Shown here piece by piece: positions 59,201 to 64,000 of a DNA stretch of 64,000 nt. The notes under the pieces were generated by a model that searched no databases, had not been told where the DNA came from, and saw only the letters and a list, made by a program, of their open reading frames with translations. A program made the translations under genes and the position numbers. The stretch is from Microglena sp. YARC. Taxonomy: Eukaryota; Chlorophyta; Chlorophyceae; Chlamydomonadales; Chlamydomonadaceae. Within the stretch, counting starts at the first letter, position 1. Each line of letters opens with the position of its first letter. The stretch is from NCBI GenBank assembly GCA_022414725.1, contig CM039462.1:182779657-182843656 (forward strand), in the 5' to 3' direction.

Positions 59201-62200
59201 GCATTTCAATATTACATAATCCTTGTACAGTACTTCAATATGTTAGCACTTCAATATGTACAGTATCTCATATGTCTAGCACTTCAATATGTACAGTACT
59301 TCAATATCGTACAGACTTCAATATGTAGCACTTTCAATATTAAGTACTCAATATGTATTACATTCAATATGTAAGTACTTCATATTAATGTAACAGTACT
59401 TAATAGTATGCAGTTCAATATGTACAGTAATTCCAATGATGTACAGTACTTTCAATATGTATACACTTCAATGTGTACAGTACTTCATATGTAATAGCAC
59501 TTCACTATACAGTACTTCATTATGTACCAGTACTTCAATATGTATAACACTTCAATATTATCATACTTCAATATGTATACGCACTTCAATATGTACAGTA
59601 TTCAATATGGTACAGTACTTCAATATGTATATGCACCTTCAATATGTACAGTAACTATATCATATGTACTGCAACTTCAATATGTAAGTACTTTCAATAT
59701 TGTATAGCACTCAATATGTAAGTACTTCAATATGTATAGCCACTTCAATATGTAAGTATTCAATATGTTAAGCACTTCAATATGTACAGTACTTCAATTT
59801 GAAAGTACTTTCAATATGTATAAGCACTTCAATATGATCAGTATTTAATATCGTATGCACTTCAATATGTTACAGTACTCGTAGTACATATCATATGTCT
59901 AGCACTTCATATGACACGTACCTTCAATATGTATAGGCACTATCAATTATGTAGCCAGTACTATCAATGATGAACAGTACTTCATATGTATAGCTTCAAT
60001 ATGTACAGTACTTCAATAATGTTAGCACTTCAATATGTATAGCACTTTCAAGTATGTACAGTATCTTCAATATGTATGGCATTCAAATATGTACAGTATT
60101 CAATACTGTTATATGCACTTCAATATGGTATAGGCACTTCAATATGTAGTACTTACTTCAATATTGTTTAGCACTTCAATATGCGTACTTCAATCTGTAT
60201 CGCACTCAATATGGTATCAGAACTTCAATATGTAATACACTTTCAATATTGTATAGCACTTCAATAATGTATATGACTCAATATGTGCAGTAACTTCAAT
60301 ATGTTACAGTACTTCAACTATGTATAATGCACTTTCAATAATGTAACAGTACTTCAATTATGTATAAGCACTTCAATAATGTACAGTACTTCAAATATGT
60401 ATAAGCACTTCAATATTACAGTACTTCAATAATGTATAGCACTTCAATATGTTATAGTACTTCAAGATATGTACAGTACTGTCAATATGTATAGCACTTC
60501 AATATGTTAGCATTCAATATGTACAGTATCTCAATATGATATGCACTTCAATATGTATACACTTCAATTATGTAGAGTACTTCAATATGTATGATGCCAC
60601 TTCAATATGTACAGTACTTCAATATGTATAGCACTTCTAAATATGTATACATACTTCAATATGTACAGTATTCAATGTTATAGCACTTAATATGTAACGT
60701 ATCAATATTGTATATGCACTTCAATATGTCAGTACTTTCAATATGTACAGTATCTCTATCAATATGTATATGCACGTTCATTATGTAAGTATTCAAATAT
60801 GTACAGTACTTCAATATGATATACTTCAATTTGTACAGTACTTCAATATGTTAATAGCATTCAATATGTTATAGTACTTCAATAATTGTACAGTGTATGT
60901 CAATATGTATAGGCACTTTCAATATGTACATTACTTCATTTATAGCCTTCAAATATGTATAGCATTCAATATGTACAGTACTTCAATTATGTATCAGTAT
61001 TCAATTGTATATGCACTTCTATATGTTATTGTACTTCAATAATTGAACAGTACTTGCAATATGTATAGCACTTCAATATGTATAGACTATTCAATATGTA
61101 CAGTATTCAATATGTATAGCACTTCAATATGTACAGTACTTCAATTGTAAATAAGCGCACTTCAATAGTACAGTACTTCAATTGCATGAGCACTTCAATT
61201 ATGTGAGTACTTCACCATATGTATGCACTTCAATATGTAATACCAGTACTGTCAATATTAAGCACTTCAATATGTATAGCACTTCACATATGTATAGGCA
61301 ACTTCATATGTACACGTACTGTTCAATTATGTTATAGTCATTTCAATTGTTACAGTACTTCAATATGTATATGCACTTCAATATGTATAACGTACTTCAA
61401 TATGTACCAGTACTTAATATGTATAGCACTTCATATGTAATTACTTCAAATTATGTAATATGCACTTCATATGTATAGCACTTTTCTAATATGTAGCATG
61501 TACTTCAAATTTGTAACATGTACTTCAATATGTATAGCACTTCTATATGTATAGTGAGTACTGATTACATATGAACAGTACTTCAATATGTATATGCATC
61601 TCACTCACTCGCTCGCTCTCTCACACTCACTCGCTCACGTACTTCAATATGTAGTAGGCACTTCAATATGTATAGCACTTCAATATGTACAGTTACTGTC
61701 AAGTATGTATAGCACTTCAATATGTTACACGTATTCATATGTAATAGCACTTCAATTATGTAAGTACTGTCAATATGCAAGCTACTTCAATCATGTAGAG
61801 TACTTCCAAAATATGTATATGCCTCAATAGTACAGTACTTTATCATATGTCATAGCCTTCAATATGTACAATAAAAATATGGCACTTCGAATATGTATAC
61901 GCACTTTCAATATGTACAGTACTTCAATATGTATTAGGCACTGTCACATATGTACAGTACTCACTATATGGTTTAAGCACTTCAATATGTGATACATACT
62001 TTAATATGTATTATTCAATATGTACAAGCCTTCATATGTATCAGTACTACCAATGTATACACTTCAATATGTACAGTACTTCAATTGTATAGCACTTCAA
62101 TATGTTACAGTACTTAATTGTACAGTACTACAATAGTACATGTACACAATATGTTATAGCACTTCCAATTATGGTACAGTACTATCAATATGCTATGAAG

Positions 62201-64000
62201 CACTTTCATTATGTACAGTACTTCAAATGTACAGTATACTCAATAATGTATATGCACTTTCAATATGTACAGTACTTCAATATTATAGCACTTCAATATG
62301 TACAGTACTTCAATATGTACATGTACTTTCAATATGTATAGCACTTCAATATGTATCATGCAACTTCAATATGCTATAGGCAACTTCGAATATGTACAGT
62401 ACTTCAATTATGTACATACTTCAATATGTATAGCCATTCAATAATGTACCATACGTCAATATGTATAGCACTTTCAATATGACCAGTACTTCAATATTAC
62501 AGTACTTCATATGTATAACACTTCAATAGTACATACTTCAATATGTACAGTACTTCAATAATGTATGCACTTCAATGTGTAGCAGTACTTCGAATATGAT
62601 ATAGCACTTCAATGATGTACAAGTACTTCATTATTGTACTAGTACTCAAATATGTATAGACACTTTCAATAGTGTACAGTACTCAAATAATGTATAGCAC
62701 TTCAATCATGTACAGTACTTCAATATGCTACAGACTTCAAATATGATATAGGCTTCAATATGTAACAAGTACTTCAATATGTATATTCACTTCAATATGT
62801 ACAGTACTCAATAGCTGTATTAGCACTTTCAATATGTACAGTACTTCATATGTATAGCACTTCAATATGTAAAGTACTTAAATGTAGTAGCACTCAATAT
62901 GTACAGTACTTCAATGATGAACAGTACTTTTCAATTATGTATAGCACCTATAATATGTACAGTACTTCAATATGTATGCACGTTCATATGTACATACTTC
63001 AGTATGTACAAGTATTAATATGCTATAGCACTCAATATGTTACAGACTTCAAATATGTTATAGCAAACCTTCAAATTTACAGTACTTCAATATGAACATA
63101 CTTCAATATGATAGCACTTCAATTATGTTCAGTACTTCAATATGGATAGCACTTCAAATGTATAGCACTTTCAATATTACAGTAACTTCCAATATGTATC
63201 AGCACTTCAATCAATTACAGTACATTCAATATGTATAGCACTTCATATGTATAAGCACTTCCTAATATAGTAACTACTTCAATAGTTTAGCACTCAAATC
63301 ATGTACAGTACTTCAATATGTATAGCACTCAATATGTAACAGAACTCATATGTATAGCACTTCAATATGTATAGCACTTCAATATGTATAGCACTTCAAT
63401 ATGTACAGTACTTCAATATGATACAGACTTCAATATGTATAGCACTTCAAATATGTACAGTACTTTCAAATATGTATAGCACTCAATATGTACAAGACTT
63501 CAATATGTATGCACTTCATATGTACAGTTAGACTTCAATATGTATACAACTTCAAATATGTATAGTTACTTCAATATGTAAGTACCTGTCATATGTTATA
63601 GCACTTCAATACTGTATAGCACTTCAATATGTACAGTACTTCAATATGTATAGCACTTCAATATGTATAGCACTTCAATATGTACAGTACTTCAATATGT
63701 ATAGCACTTCAATATGTACAGTACTTCAATATGTATAGCACTTCAATATGTACAGTACTTCAATATGTACAGTACTTCAATATGTATAGCACTTCAATAT
63801 GTACAGTACTTCAATATGTATAGCACTTCAATATGTACAGTACTTCAATATGTACAGTACTTCAATATGTATAGCACTTCAATATGTACAGTACTTCAAT
63901 ATGGTACATAGTTACTCATTGAATATCACTTCATTTGACAGTACTTCATAGTATAGCACTATCAATATGTGATACTACTTCATATATGTACAGTACTTCA
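44236..64000. repeat. 20-kb satellite of 17-bp monomers, heavily indel-laden
   Basis: Two 17-bp monomers, ACTTCAATATGTATAGC and ACTTCAATATGTACAGT, mostly alternate in a 34-bp dimer, sometimes the same type twice. Between 44.2 and 63.6 kb almost every monomer has one or more inserted or missing bases; at about 63600-63900 they are nearly perfect. The array runs off the window end. All open frames in it (poly-YSTSIC type) are products of the repeat. Interruptions lie at 45976-46000 (poly-G), 46288-46609, 47330-47395 and 61596-61638. Confidence 0.93.
46288..46609. other. Unique island inside the satellite
   Basis: About 320 bp with balanced composition, no satellite monomers and no known repeat from elsewhere in the window. 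A 73-codon minus-strand frame has no recognisable content. It could be an inserted element or a misassembled read segment. Confidence 0.6.

Noticed and set aside
44250..63911. Numerous 60-94-codon frames in the AT-rich region
   Set aside because: All are translations of the 17-bp satellite (YSTSIC, QYFNMY), shifted by indels.

Overview
This is a repeat-dominated window from a large nuclear genome of a eukaryote. The evidence is GT-AG spliced genes with repeat-filled introns, GC-rich exons, an ankyrin-repeat gene, a Fringe-like (GT31-type) glycosyltransferase gene, hAT-type MITEs with 8-bp target duplications, tRNA-like dispersed repeats and interstitial TTTAGGG (plant/alga-type telomere) motifs. 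A green-lineage alga, perhaps a prasinophyte, fits best; this is inference, and the species cannot be proved from the sequence.

Layout. (1) 0.17-23.6 kb, + strand: one ankyrin-repeat gene whose 5' end lies outside the window. Eight exons join in one frame, and the 33-residue ankyrin period runs across every splice junction. Its introns make up about 90% of the span and contain tandem, decaying copies of the neighbouring exon edge together with its splice site; the 11.7-kb intron 2 is mostly a 9-kb minisatellite grown from the acceptor and first codons of exon 3. An in-frame TAG at 23581 separates a further 228 open codons. (2) 24.3-35.8 kb: dispersed repeats, four hAT-like MITEs, a decayed LINE fragment, minisatellites, a 106-bp perfect palindrome, and scattered exons (25.4, 27.0 and 28.7-29.1 kb) of an unrecognised gene. 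(3) 35.86-41.6 kb and beyond, + strand: the 5' part of a secreted or Golgi Fringe-like glycosyltransferase. Its introns hold tandem copies of exon 2, of a 35-nt microexon 3, and of exon 4, which carries the DDD metal-binding motif. (4) 41.6-43.4 kb: pyrimidine-rich arrays of acceptor copies. (5) 43.7-64 kb: about 20 kb of AT-rich satellite built from 17-bp monomers, full of single-base indels except for a clean patch at 63.6-63.9 kb; this looks like unpolished long-read sequence.

Main observation. Nearly every intron with two visible edges, in two unrelated neighbouring genes, contains local copies of its own exon-intron boundary: acceptor plus exon start, or exon end plus donor. The introns appear to have grown by repeated duplication centred on splice junctions, leaving decoy splice sites and, in one case, seven apparently spliceable copies of a microexon. 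I find this the most unusual and most testable feature of the window. No operon-like cooperation between the genes can be seen.
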